Origin: a virus
Length of the DNA stretch: 23,046 nt
IMG/VR virus record: IMGVR_UViG_3300030333_002949
Location: 1-23,046 of that record
Direction: 5' to 3' (one strand)
Part shown: one piece after another, positions 1 through 7,283 of the stretch
Layout of the letters: each line of letters opens with the position of its first letter
Position numbering within the stretch: position 1 is the stretch's first letter
Program-made: the position numbers and the translations under genes
Notes under the pieces: model-generated
What the model was told of the DNA's origin: nothing
Seen by the model: only the letters and a program-made list of their open reading frames with translations
Databases searched by the model: none

Positions 1-297
1 AGGAATTGTAGTTGTTGTGGTCAAAGGAAACTCTACCTATCCTACATAGATAGGGGCGGTCAAGAGATGCCCGGAGCACCCGTATTTCCCGATGTAGAGT
101 ATTGGACTTGTTTCTCATGTGGATGGAAAGAGAAAGGCAGTATCGAGTATACGACACATGGGGTTGACCTTGCCGGACAATCACTCTATGCAGGCATGAC
201 CACACGCGAAGTCGCAGAGATGTGCGTTTGTGATGACCCAGAATATGGACCTAATAATTGTAGGAATCCTGAGTGCATGAGAGATTGGTATTACTGA
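1..297 (+). CDS. Zinc-ribbon protein, 5' end outside the window
   Basis: The reading frame is open from base 1, so this is the tail of a longer gene. An ATG at 67 exists, but the codons before it encode a Cys cluster (CSCC, residues 3-6 of the visible part) that pairs naturally with WTCFSC (Cys 37 and 40) to make a zinc ribbon, so 67 is unlikely to be the real start. A second Cys-rich stretch follows near the C-terminus (MCVCDD, then NNCRNPEC). About 98 residues are visible. It probably binds zinc and perhaps nucleic acid or another protein; no specific function can be assigned. It converges with the minus-strand gene at 696-1196. Confidence 0.6.
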   Translation, partial: RNCSCCGQRKLYLSYIDRGGQEMPGAPVFPDVEYWTCFSCGWKEKGSIEYTTHGVDLAGQSLYAGMTTREVAEMCVCDDPEYGPNNCRNPECMRDWYY

Positions 298-695
298 CCC
301 TGTATAGGGTGGCTTGCGGTAGAGCAACCGCAGGCAAGAGGTTTAGAGAAACCTTGTGGATAAAAGAAAGGAGAACTCTTCTCTCCGCCCCAGAGAGAAA
401 AGGTGGTAGGTCTTGATTGCAGTCTCATGCTCATGCCCAGCTCGAGATTTTTCCCCGACCTACCGAAAGGAATAGGTGGAGGCTTTTGTCGGCCAACGGC
501 TCGGTGCTTCTACCGCCTCTATTAACCCCTGAGGCTCACTTAAGTGAGAAGGGAAACACCTCGGAATTGGTTTGGACTACCCCGAATGTGTAGCCTCGCC
601 TCCTTTATGTGTGCTCCGTCTTGTCCTGTGCTCTTGGGGGACGGAGCCACCCCAAGCAGGCCAGATTCTCGCTGAAAGTGCGTTGCGAGTGTTAC
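298..695. other. Non-coding convergent region rich in inverted repeats
   Basis: I see no convincing gene in these 398 bases. They hold many short perfect inverted repeats: 312-320 with 327-335 (9 bp including one GU), 339-344 with 349-354 (6 bp, AGAG loop), 370-374 with 382-386, 405-412 with 457-464 (8 bp), a perfect 14-bp palindrome CTCACTTAAGTGAG at 535-548 inside GAGG/CCTC arms (531-534, 559-562), 613-620 with 640-647 (8 bp) and 668-672 with 685-689. The density suggests structured RNA, or termination signals for the two converging genes. A weak TATA-like TGTATAGG lies at 301-308. Confidence 0.5.
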
Positions 696-1196
696 TCAGG
701 AAGTTTGAGGGGTTGCGGTTTCCTCGGCCTTAGCCTTCTCTTCCGCTTCCTTAGCCTCGGCCTCAGCCTTAGCCTTGTCCTCTGCCATTTTCTCCACAAT
801 GGTCTTAGCCTTAGTGCTCCATGTGGATGGATGTCTCGCAAGTTCGAGTGCTTTCTTCCTGCTCGTTGCTCCTGTCTTTTGAAGAGAAGCAATATTAAGG
901 TCCTTTACACCCTTCTCGTGAGTTCCTGTTAGAACGACTGTGTGCTTATCAGGTCGGTTGCTGATAGGAGCGTCTGCATTCTCGGTTAGATAGATTCTCA
1001 CCTGCATACCTCCAATCTCTTGGCAACCCTTCTCGCGCCACAGACCATTTATCCCGTAGAGATTATACTTCGAGTGTCCGTGTGTCGCATCACCTTCCGA
1101 CCACTTAGGGATAGGAGGAACTTCTTTCTTCTCTTCCTTCTTTGTGGTCTTTTCTGCCTTAGTCGTCTTTGACTTGGTCTTTTTGTTTGTGCTCAT
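696..1196 (-). CDS. Lys/Ala/Glu-rich protein, only minus-strand gene
   Basis: The protein has 166 residues. The first 25 are almost all Lys, Thr and Glu, a compact middle (about 28-125) contains GINGLWREKG, and a charged, probably coiled-coil tail (about 125-160) is rich in Lys, Ala and Glu. I do not recognise the family. The composition would suit a nucleic-acid-binding or packaging protein, but this is inference. Expression signals are the best in the window: a Shine-Dalgarno GGAGGTGA (complement of 1203-1210) just before the ATG, a TATA box TATATATG, and the operator palindrome upstream. High expression is likely. It is the only gene transcribed leftward, divergent from 1458-1898. Confidence 0.7.
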   Translation of the reverse strand: MSTNKKTKSKTTKAEKTTKKEEKKEVPPIPKWSEGDATHGHSKYNLYGINGLWREKGCQEIGGMQVRIYLTENADAPISNRPDKHTVVLTGTHEKGVKDLNIASLQKTGATSRKKALELARHPSTWSTKAKTIVEKMAEDKAKAEAEAKEAEEKAKAEETATPQTS

Positions 1197-1261
1197 AACA
1201 ATTCACCTCCTCGGGGTTTCGCAATCCTCCCGCTTCGCATACTACAACTACGCGGAAGAAG

Positions 1262-1289
1262 CATATATATGTTCCTAACTCTTGAGTTA
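1262..1289 (-). promoter_or_regulatory. Operator plus TATA promoter for the minus-strand gene
   Basis: Read on the minus strand, the palindrome TAACTC-AA-GAGTTA (1276-1289) is followed by TATATATG starting at 1269, 18 bases after the A of ACTC. A CGGTAGAG element (1292-1299) lies just upstream. The predicted transcription start near 1240 gives a 44-base leader carrying the Shine-Dalgarno. Confidence 0.7.
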
Positions 1290-1363
1290 CGCTCTACCGA
1301 TTATTCCCTATATCTACTCTTACGCGCGTAGGAGCGACTTCTCTAATTACAGATAAAAGATTC

Positions 1364-1413
1364 CGGTAGAGGCGTCTCCCGCCCCGACATGTAGCGACTT
1401 AGAAATGTTTATG
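1364..1413 (+). promoter_or_regulatory. Archaeal promoter for 1458-1898
   Basis: AGAAATGTTTATG at 1401-1413 matches the TATA half of the operator promoters but lacks the palindrome. CGGTAGAG occurs at 1364-1371. Transcription should begin near 1437. A perfect palindrome TACGCGCGTA at 1321-1330 lies between this promoter and the divergent one. Confidence 0.5.
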
Positions 1414-1457
1414 TGCTTACAATCCAAATGTGTAGTTATGATGCGTGAGGCGATAAT

Positions 1458-1898
1458 ATGAAAAAATGTGAGGCGATGGGATGCGACAGTGAGGTTGAGT
1501 TATTTTGTAATGACCAATTTTTCTGTGAGGCGTGTGGGGTAGAGTATTCAAAGGCTACACGACACATGACTCAACCTATTATGATGGCTTCTCAATTAGA
1601 CGACATGGATGAAGATGAGCGGATGATGCTTGACCCGCTTACAGTCATTGTAGACGACAATGAACACAATCGAGAGCATAAAACATTCTCAACATCTGAT
1701 ATAGATACTCATGAGACACTTCTTGTTCAAGAGGGAATTACTATTGTAGGAGAACCTATTGTTATGGCGAGATGTATATTCTGTGAGGCATACGCTATCG
1801 GTCACATAAATAAGGTCGGCGGGTGGCTTGCGAGGCATCAGCACTACCACGGATATATTGAGCACAGTGATGACGATGACCACCCACTTGCCTCTTGA
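1458..1898 (+). CDS. Protein with N- and C-terminal zinc motifs
   Basis: This 146-residue protein starts with a Cys cluster (C4, C9, C17, C23, C26, including FFCEACG) and ends with a C2H2-like motif (C106, C109, H127, H131) and an acidic, His-containing tail. The middle (about 45-70) is acidic and Met-rich. I do not recognise the family; two zinc modules suggest nucleic-acid or protein binding. GAGG at 1447-1450 supports the ATG at 1458. A seven-codon ORF (ATG 1438, at the predicted transcription start) ends in an ATGA overlap with this start and might couple translation. The stop codon overlaps the operator of the next promoter. Confidence 0.65.
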   Translation: MKKCEAMGCDSEVELFCNDQFFCEACGVEYSKATRHMTQPIMMASQLDDMDEDERMMLDPLTVIVDDNEHNREHKTFSTSDIDTHETLLVQEGITIVGEPIVMARCIFCEAYAIGHINKVGGWLARHQHYHGYIEHSDDDDHPLAS

Positions 1899-1916
1899 GT
1901 CAGAAATAGTTATAAG
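1891..1916 (+). promoter_or_regulatory. Operator plus TATA promoter for the helicase operon
   Basis: CTC-TT-GAGT (1892-1900) lies within the end of the upstream gene and is followed by CAGAAATA and GTTATAAG (1909-1916). Spacing matches the other operator promoters. The first base of the palindrome is C instead of A. It should drive 1955-4555. Confidence 0.65.
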
Positions 1917-1954
1917 CATGGACGGGGTTTGTAGATTGAAAGGAGGCGAAGCCG

Positions 1955-2224
1955 ATGGCTAAGAGAATTATGGACGAGATAACTATCCACATATTGACCT
2001 GTGGTAAGTGTGAGAAAACAACGACTATGACGCACGAAGAGTTCCATCCCGAAAGAGCAAAGTGCTGTGGAGTGCTTTACACCGACTGGGCTTTAATGAC
2101 CAAGAAAGGACATGACCGCGGGAGATTTTGGAGTGTAATCAACATGATAAGAACCGAGAAATTAGATTCTTGCGAGAATAAAATATGGAGGACGCATCAC
2201 TATGAGCAAAACAGCAGAAGATGA
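1955..2224 (+). CDS. Small zinc-binding protein
   Basis: The protein has 89 residues with a likely zinc site made of C16, C19 (TCGKC), H31 and C37/C38 (AKCCG), followed by a basic helix-rich C-terminus. I do not recognise a named family. A good Shine-Dalgarno AGGAGGC near 1940-1946 supports the ATG. It is the first gene after the operator promoter at 1891-1916 and overlaps the next gene by 23 bases, so the two are probably translationally coupled. Small zinc proteins of this kind in viruses often modulate host proteins; nothing here proves that role. Confidence 0.65.
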   Translation: MAKRIMDEITIHILTCGKCEKTTTMTHEEFHPERAKCCGVLYTDWALMTKKGHDRGRFWSVINMIRTEKLDSCENKIWRTHHYEQNSRR

Positions 2225-2765
2225 GATAGAGGAGTGGAAAGAACCAGAGTTCCCTATGGACTACCTAATTAGAACACAGGAGAATACAATTACTCAAACG
2301 AAATACCTATTCTACAAACTCTATGATGTGAGTGATAAAGGATGGAGTGACGAACAGAAGGAAGAGTGGGGTCATCATGTTAATGAGGATGGTTTCAGAA
2401 AGTCCGAGTTGTTCGACAAAGTGCCTGCTGAGCATAGATATGTGGTAGCAATACCCGAGACAGGCGAGTGGAAATCATTTAGAACAAGGTCAGAAGTGAC
2501 TCAAGACAGGACCGGTGGTGCTATGTATCCTTATGCTCAATGGTCAGTCCATGAAACGGCTCGAATGGAATCCTATGGAGCGATAAAATTGATGAGCCTT
2601 GCGTGTTCTAAGGTCCTTCCTGAGAATGCAGACGACGGGATTACACTTCTCCAACCAAAGGATATAGAGAGAGCAGCACTTATGCTTCTTGACCTCGAAG
2701 CGGAGCGAAGGGAACTTATGACCTTAGTATATGACGACTATGGGGGAGAATTCAATGACTATTGA
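2202..2765 (+). CDS. Hypothetical protein upstream of the helicase
   Basis: The product has 187 residues, is acidic and soluble, and has no signal peptide or membrane segment. I see no catalytic motif. A mixed alpha/beta region (about 70-110, including RYVVAIPETGEWKSF) is followed by a helical C-terminal half. GGAGG about 12 bases upstream serves as Shine-Dalgarno. Its 3' end overlaps the SF2 helicase start by 11 bases, which suggests coordinated production and perhaps a helicase accessory role. That role is inferred from position only. Confidence 0.6.
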   Translation: MSKTAEDEIEEWKEPEFPMDYLIRTQENTITQTKYLFYKLYDVSDKGWSDEQKEEWGHHVNEDGFRKSELFDKVPAEHRYVVAIPETGEWKSFRTRSEVTQDRTGGAMYPYAQWSVHETARMESYGAIKLMSLACSKVLPENADDGITLLQPKDIERAALMLLDLEAERRELMTLVYDDYGGEFNDY

Positions 2766-4401
2766 GATAGAAAATCTGCCGAGTGGTGTTTCCGAGCGGC
2801 TAAAAGAACTCGATGATACCAAGAGAACAGATATGAGCCTGTATCTTTGGCAGGAGGGAGCCATTCAAGCGTGGGCTGGAGTGGGAATTGCAAAAGAGCC
2901 ACTAACAGAGAAACCACTTCCCGATGACCAAGAATATCGAGGCATCATTTCAGCAGTGACCGGTGCAGGTAAGACCTATGTTGCGTCCGAGTGCGCGTGG
3001 GTCTGGCTTCAAGAGCACCCTGTTGGTCGTATAACAGTCTTGGTCCCTTCAAGAGCATTACAGAATAAGTGGAGAAAAGACATGGCTCAGGCATTTCCAA
3101 ACATGAGAATAGGTATGATTGGTGGCGGTAGGAGGGATTTCAGACAAATCTCTATCGTGACCATGAATACGGCCGCGAAAGGTCTTCCAGAGACAGACGG
3201 TGACCATCTTATCATCGTTGATGAGTGCCATAATATAGGGTCCGAGTTCCGACAATATGCTATTCGCAACAACGACCACACTGCAATTTTAGGTCTTAGC
3301 GCAACTCCAGCAAGAGAAGATAGCGGTTTGACCGTTGTATCACACCTATGCGGTCCGGTCGTGTATGAGTATAAGTATGACCAAGCCCTTGAGGATGATG
3401 TTATTATCCCGTTTAGAGTCAGAGCAATCAACATTCCTCTAACACGCATGGAACGAGCGGAATATGACGACTATACAAATCGAATCCGCAAAGTCTCTTT
3501 CATTCTCAAGAAGCGATATGGAGCAGGGACCAATTGGTTCGCCATGAAGGAGGACCCTAACGAGCCGGATATGGCCTTAACTCGATTTAAGGAGTTATGT
3601 ATGCGCCGTAAGAGACTTGTTAATGAGTGCCATTTCAGATTCGAGTGCGTTGATGAGATTCTTAGGATTCACGAGCACAGTAAGACCATGATATTTCACG
3701 AGCGCATAGCGCAGTTAGAGTGGATGAATACGAAATATAGTGCTCAAGAACTCCCATACATAGCAAACTCAAGCGAGGAAGGCTTCCCCCTCACATGGGA
3801 AGAAGTCGGTTTAGAGCAACCGGACACTTCCGAGTGGGAAGGGATGAACCCCGAGATATATCACGGCGACCGAAGTAAAGGTGAGAATGATAAAGCATTC
3901 GAGCGATTTGCAGAAGGTGAGTCAAAACTTCTCCTATCCTGTAAAGCACTTAGAGAAGGAGTTGATGTGCCTTCGTGCGACTTAGGTATCATGGTGAGTG
4001 GGACTAATTCGGCTCGTGCAAGAGTTCAGACACTTGGTCGTTGCCTAAGACGGGGAGAAGGTAAGACTGAGGCAATAGTCTATGTTCTCTTTGTCCCAAA
4101 TACGACCGATGCTAAAGGACTCGCTAACCTAAAATATGGCGGTAGGCTCCCCGAAGGCACTATCGAGTGGTGGAAATACAATCCAAACAAGGGTCTTAAG
4201 AAGATTGGAGAAGAAGAGAAGCCCGAAATACCCAAGAGCCGTCCTAAAGCAGAGAAGCAGAAACATATATGCGAGTCATGCCACAAGGTCTTTCATACAG
4301 AGTCAGCGTCAAAACCAGAGAACCACCATTGTTCCCCGAGATTGACTAAGACAGGTCGTAAGCCGATAGACCTTTGGGGTGAAATGATTGGTCGAAGGTG
4401 A
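2755..4401 (+). CDS. SF2 helicase, XPB/Rad25-like, with C-terminal zinc motif
   Basis: This 548-residue enzyme shows the superfamily 2 motif set in order: a Q-like LWQEGAIQAW (31-40), motif I AVTGAGKT (67-74), Ia LVPSRAL, motif II DECH (156-159), motif III LSATPA (181-186), motif V ALREGVDVP (398-406) and motif VI QTLGRCLRR (425-433). The arrangement resembles XPB/Rad25-type and phage SF2 helicases. It should use ATP to translocate on or open duplex DNA in repair, recombination or replication. A C-terminal zinc module (C506, C509, H514, H525, C526) is appended. The start at 2755 is chosen because GGGGGAG lies just upstream; an ATG at 2731 would place that site inside the gene. Confidence 0.92.
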   Translation: MTIEIENLPSGVSERLKELDDTKRTDMSLYLWQEGAIQAWAGVGIAKEPLTEKPLPDDQEYRGIISAVTGAGKTYVASECAWVWLQEHPVGRITVLVPSRALQNKWRKDMAQAFPNMRIGMIGGGRRDFRQISIVTMNTAAKGLPETDGDHLIIVDECHNIGSEFRQYAIRNNDHTAILGLSATPAREDSGLTVVSHLCGPVVYEYKYDQALEDDVIIPFRVRAINIPLTRMERAEYDDYTNRIRKVSFILKKRYGAGTNWFAMKEDPNEPDMALTRFKELCMRRKRLVNECHFRFECVDEILRIHEHSKTMIFHERIAQLEWMNTKYSAQELPYIANSSEEGFPLTWEEVGLEQPDTSEWEGMNPEIYHGDRSKGENDKAFERFAEGESKLLLSCKALREGVDVPSCDLGIMVSGTNSARARVQTLGRCLRRGEGKTEAIVYVLFVPNTTDAKGLANLKYGGRLPEGTIEWWKYNPNKGLKKIGEEEKPEIPKSRPKAEKQKHICESCHKVFHTESASKPENHHCSPRLTKTGRKPIDLWGEMIGRR

Positions 4402-4555
4402 GATTCATAGATGCGACTTAGAATTGACCGGATTCACCTATAACTCCAAAAATTGGACCGTTATCGAGGAATATACCTGCAAAGAGTGCGGAGCAAGAGC
4501 CACGAAAAAAGTCGAAAAAGTCTACAGTATTGACGAGTATTCAGCGAATCTTTGA
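4388..4555 (+). CDS. Small zinc peptide with TTG start
   Basis: This 55-residue ORF is easily missed because it starts with TTG, overlapping the helicase end by 14 bases. The Shine-Dalgarno GGGGTGA at 4378-4384 supports it. The product has HRC near the N-terminus (H7, C9) and YTCKECG (C31, C34), a zinc pattern resembling the C-x-H...C-x2-C modules elsewhere in this genome. The clear zinc signature and the ribosome-binding site argue that it is real. Function is unknown; it is the last gene of the helicase operon. Confidence 0.6.
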   Translation: MVEGEIHRCDLELTGFTYNSKNWTVIEEYTCKECGARATKKVEKVYSIDEYSANL

Positions 4556-4561
4556 TTGTGC

Positions 4562-4604
4562 CGGTAGAGCCTTAGCAACTCAAGAGTTCGCAATGTTTAT
4601 ATCC
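4562..4604 (+). promoter_or_regulatory. Operator plus TATA promoter of the ArdC operon
   Basis: CGGTAGAG (4562-4569) is followed by AACTC-AA-GAGTT (4577-4588) and CAATGTTTATATCC, with TTTATA at 4596-4601, 18 bases after the A of ACTC. The ATG at 4625 lies about 26 bases after the TATA centre, so the transcript is predicted to be leaderless. Confidence 0.75.
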
Positions 4605-4624
4605 TTAATTGATTATTTAGTAGT

Positions 4625-5839
4625 ATGGCGAAAGCAGGAGACTTCGGAAGGAAGATGAGCGGTGAAGCCCGTAAAGAGTTTGAGCGCAAACTCGCAGACG
4701 ACTTCATCTCACAAATCAAATCCGGCAAGGTCGGTGCTTGGAGTTCCGGTTGGGACAATCTCGGAGGAGCGGCAATACCTCATAATCCGAAAGGTCGTCC
4801 ATACTCAGGCATAAATACGGTCATACTATGGCTTAGAGGTTGGGAATACAACTCTAATACATGGGGGACCTATAACGCTTGGAAAGAGGTTGCGAGGAAA
4901 CACGCAATAAAAGAGGGCAATTTTGAGTTAAAAGTTGGCCGAGACGGAAAACCATACAAGCACACGACCGAGTGGTTTGGAGTTAAGAAAGGTGAAGAGG
5001 GAACGAATATCATTCTCTGGAAACCGCTCACTTACAAAAGCGAGAAGGAAAATAAAACGACAGGCGAAATGGAGACAACCATAGGCACGACAATGCTTAT
5101 GCGAGTCTTTACGGTATTCAACCGTGACCAAACAGGATTACCTGAGATTATCACAGATACCGAGTTAGAAGAAGCAGAGGACTTCAATAGACCAGAACAG
5201 GAATTGGAGAACTGCCTAAACTACTATATTGAGAAACCAAATAGGAAACTCATAGGTGTTGGTGAGATTTTACCATCAGGAGAAAAAGCCGAAGAACCCG
5301 AGTGGGTTATCAAGAGCGGGGAAATCTTGCTCAAACACGGCGGGGATAGAGCGTTTTATACATCTGGTCGCGATAGGATAGCACTTCCTCTTCGCGAGCA
5401 ATTCAAATCTAATGCGAGATACCTATCTACTAAGGGGCATGAGATTATCCATAGCACAGGTCATCCACTTCGACTTAACAGAAATCTTGGAAACTCCTTC
5501 GGGAGTGAAGATTATGCTAAAGAGGAGTTGATTGCCGAGTTCGGAACAGCGTTCCTCATCGGCTCATTCGGCATACAAGGAGAACTTCGCAATGTTGAGT
5601 ATATCAATAATTGGGCGGCGGTCTTGAGCAAAGAACCAAGATTCCTCATTACGGCGGCTCAAAGGGCGCAGAAAGCGGTCAATTATGTTCTTGACCCTTG
5701 GCTCGAACACGAGGTATGGCGTGAGCAAGAAATGGAGTCTTTGGCTGAGAAATTAGAAGGTAAGACCATCGTGATTGAGGAACAGGCACTTAACCGACTA
5801 CACGGAGAACTTCACGATTTGAAGGAGGAAGAGGAATGA
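4625..5839 (+). CDS. ardC: ArdC-type antirestriction protein with zincin domain
   Basis: The 404-residue product has the two-domain ArdC layout: an N-terminal ssDNA-binding domain (about 15-170, with PHNPKGRPYSGIN and NTWGTYNAWKEV) and a C-terminal zincin-like metallopeptidase domain. The zinc site is visible as HEIIH (272-276) followed by EELIAEFG (300-307), whose Glu should be the third ligand. The family is known from plasmids and phages, where ArdC binds single-stranded DNA and protects incoming DNA from host restriction. A leaderless, operator-controlled promoter and first place in its operon fit an early protein made on entry. Substrate and protease activity cannot be judged from the sequence. 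Confidence 0.9.
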   Translation: MAKAGDFGRKMSGEARKEFERKLADDFISQIKSGKVGAWSSGWDNLGGAAIPHNPKGRPYSGINTVILWLRGWEYNSNTWGTYNAWKEVARKHAIKEGNFELKVGRDGKPYKHTTEWFGVKKGEEGTNIILWKPLTYKSEKENKTTGEMETTIGTTMLMRVFTVFNRDQTGLPEIITDTELEEAEDFNRPEQELENCLNYYIEKPNRKLIGVGEILPSGEKAEEPEWVIKSGEILLKHGGDRAFYTSGRDRIALPLREQFKSNARYLSTKGHEIIHSTGHPLRLNRNLGNSFGSEDYAKEELIAEFGTAFLIGSFGIQGELRNVEYINNWAAVLSKEPRFLITAAQRAQKAVNYVLDPWLEHEVWREQEMESLAEKLEGKTIVIEEQALNRLHGELHDLKEEEE

Positions 5840-5961
5840 TTTGGTGTCCCGAGTGCAAAGAAGATTGGGAGTCCTGTGGCTCTACAAGACCTGATGGTGA
5901 CGAGGAATGTTTGAAATGCGGAGCAATCTTTTGTCGGTGTTGTGGGAGTGCGATAGTATGA
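5836..5961 (+). CDS. 41-residue Cys-rich zinc protein
   Basis: The ATG overlaps the ArdC stop (ATGA), with AAGGAGGAAGAGGA just upstream. Eight of 41 residues are Cys: CPEC (4, 7), C14, CLKC (25, 28) and CRCC (33, 35, 36). That is enough to bind one or two zinc ions. The 3' end overlaps the next gene by ATGA. Start and stop coupling on both sides and the Cys spacing make it very likely real. Function unknown. Confidence 0.65.
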   Translation: MIWCPECKEDWESCGSTRPDGDEECLKCGAIFCRCCGSAIV

Positions 5962-6350
5962 AGGTCTTAAAATTAGAGATAAATATGGATGCAGAGAATA
6001 AGGACGACTTCGTAAATGCAATTATGGAGTTGAGCCCAAAAGAGTTAAAAGAGCACATAACCGTCAGTAGAGAGATTCTTCATCCACTTGACCACGCGTC
6101 CGGTTGGGACCCTTGGGGTAATGAAAAAGGTCGATTTTGGTCATACAAATCCACTAAGGTTCTCTATCAGTATATTGAGAGACATCACGCCGAGTCAATG
6201 TTAGATAGACCAATAAGCCCCGAAGAGTGGGACCGATTCCTAAAGAGATTTCAAGACACATACGCGGAGTTAGCATCCGAGTTAGCATACGAGTGTCTAC
6301 AAACATGGGATTGGGAGGAAAAAGAAAATGATGACCAGAAAACACTTTGA
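5958..6350 (+). CDS. Hypothetical helical protein
   Basis: This 130-residue protein has no recognised domain. It looks mostly helical and is rich in Trp and acidic residues towards the C-terminus. I start it at ATG 5958, which overlaps the upstream zinc gene by ATGA; an in-frame ATG at 5907 would run through that gene. It overlaps the next gene by 23 bases. It belongs to the ArdC operon of small accessory proteins. Confidence 0.6.
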   Translation: MKVLKLEINMDAENKDDFVNAIMELSPKELKEHITVSREILHPLDHASGWDPWGNEKGRFWSYKSTKVLYQYIERHHAESMLDRPISPEEWDRFLKRFQDTYAELASELAYECLQTWDWEEKENDDQKTL

Positions 6351-6522
6351 GAGAATTGCAGAAATACTGAACGACAATACTATGAGAGATGGTAATATAG
6401 ATAGAGAGGTTGTTAGCGACCTTGCTATATTCTTCGGAGAAGATAATCCTAATTTCGACATAGAAAGATTCCTCAAGGCCGCGAGAAAAAAAGTGACCGA
6501 TTGGATGTTCGAGGATATGTGA
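6328..6522 (+). CDS. Small phage-type protein (MTRKHFE family)
   Basis: This 64-residue protein carries the pattern TRKHFERIAEIL ... NPNFDIERFLKAA, which I recognise from many tailed-phage small proteins of unknown function. GGGAGG at 6313-6318 precedes two adjacent ATGs (6328 and 6331); the second corresponds to the usual start of the family. Finding this family next to archaeal promoters suggests gene exchange between viruses of the two domains. No catalytic residues are known. Confidence 0.75.
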   Translation: MMTRKHFERIAEILNDNTMRDGNIDREVVSDLAIFFGEDNPNFDIERFLKAARKKVTDWMFEDM

Positions 6523-6526
6523 TATT

Positions 6527-7018
6527 ATGGGAGAATTTATTGAGGAAGTCCCAATATACTACTATGTAGGAGACCCCTGTTATGTTATTGACGACAATAG
6601 GTGGGATGAGTTTTGCAACCAACTCTTTTCAAAAGATAGTAGCGGTTATCCGGTCGGCATAAAATGGGAAGTCGATGGTGAGACATACGACATCGAAGTT
6701 TGGAATTCTCCCGGAGGTGATGGGGTTTGGGGATTTTCTCAAACCGATAGTCTCGGTAATAGTGTTCATCTCGGCGTCGACGCTGGATTACTTGCTATTG
6801 TGCCGGTAGAGTGTTGTGAAAGAGAAGAACTTGGTTCCTCCTTTGGTGCTTGGTTCTCACACCGTCCCGATTTAGAGACAGATGATGGACCATTTATGGG
6901 AGGTTATGTTATGCTTAATGGAGAAAAAGACAATAGTTGGACCCAATGTTGGGAGTGTGGTGAAGAGCAAAGATATGATTTCGACTATTGCGACAACTGC
7001 GGATTGGAGGTGAATTGA
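6527..7018 (+). CDS. GDPCYV-motif protein with C-terminal zinc ribbon
   Basis: The 163-residue product starts with a beta-rich domain containing GDPCYVID (15-22) and WDEFC (26-30), a pattern I know from uncharacterised phage and bacterial proteins. It ends in a zinc ribbon (C141, C144, C155, C158). The middle region (about 50-95) is rich in Gly, Trp and Asp. No enzymatic role is known to me. It sits in the ArdC operon and is followed by another zinc protein one base after its stop. Confidence 0.65.
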   Translation: MGEFIEEVPIYYYVGDPCYVIDDNRWDEFCNQLFSKDSSGYPVGIKWEVDGETYDIEVWNSPGGDGVWGFSQTDSLGNSVHLGVDAGLLAIVPVECCEREELGSSFGAWFSHRPDLETDDGPFMGGYVMLNGEKDNSWTQCWECGEEQRYDFDYCDNCGLEVN

Positions 7019-7213
7019 ATGAGTGCAAAAGAAAATGCGATAAAACTCTGTAAGAGAAACGGGCATGATTGGGAAGTCGGTATTAACGACAGTTTCGATG
7101 AAGTGACCGTAAATCTTCTATGTCGAAACTGCGAAGCGACATGCGAGGCGACTGGTGATGTTCGGGCAGACGACGGGAGATTCTTATACGTAGATATTGA
7201 ATACCGATATTGA
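7019..7213 (+). CDS. Small C-H-C-C zinc protein
   Basis: The product has 64 residues. Its zinc ligands are probably C11, H16, C35 and C38, with C42 spare, in the pattern C-x4-H-x-W ... C-x2-C. The same module appears at the C-terminus of the protein at 8001-8456. The Shine-Dalgarno GGAGGTGA (7006-7013) is excellent and the ATG directly follows the upstream stop. It is the last gene of the ArdC operon. Function unknown. Confidence 0.65.
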   Translation: MSAKENAIKLCKRNGHDWEVGINDSFDEVTVNLLCRNCEATCEATGDVRADDGRFLYVDIEYRY

Positions 7214-7247
7214 GTGGTTATACTCAAGAGTCAGAAATCTTTTTATG
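7210..7247 (+). promoter_or_regulatory. Operator plus TATA promoter for 7284-7493
   Basis: Three half sites are stacked: TTGAGT (7210-7215), ACTCAA (7222-7227) and GAGTCA (7228-7233), so the palindrome ACTC-AA-GAGT at 7222-7231 is flanked by an extra inverted half site. AGAAATCTTTTTATG follows. Transcription should start near 7270, just before the Shine-Dalgarno. Confidence 0.65.
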
Positions 7248-7283
7248 TAAGAACCTCAATGTGGTAGCATAGGAGGTGAAAAA

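Noticed and set aside
609-932. ORF of 107 codons on the plus strand and 692-892 on the minus strand
   Set aside because: Both overlap the well-supported minus-strand gene at 696-1196 in other frames and look like low-complexity shadows of its Lys/Ala/Glu codons.
1276-1299. tRNA-like GGTAGAGC followed by a short stem, on the minus strand and also near 317 and 4563
   Set aside because: It resembles a tRNA D-arm end, but there is no acceptor stem, T-arm GTTCRA or correct spacing on either side.
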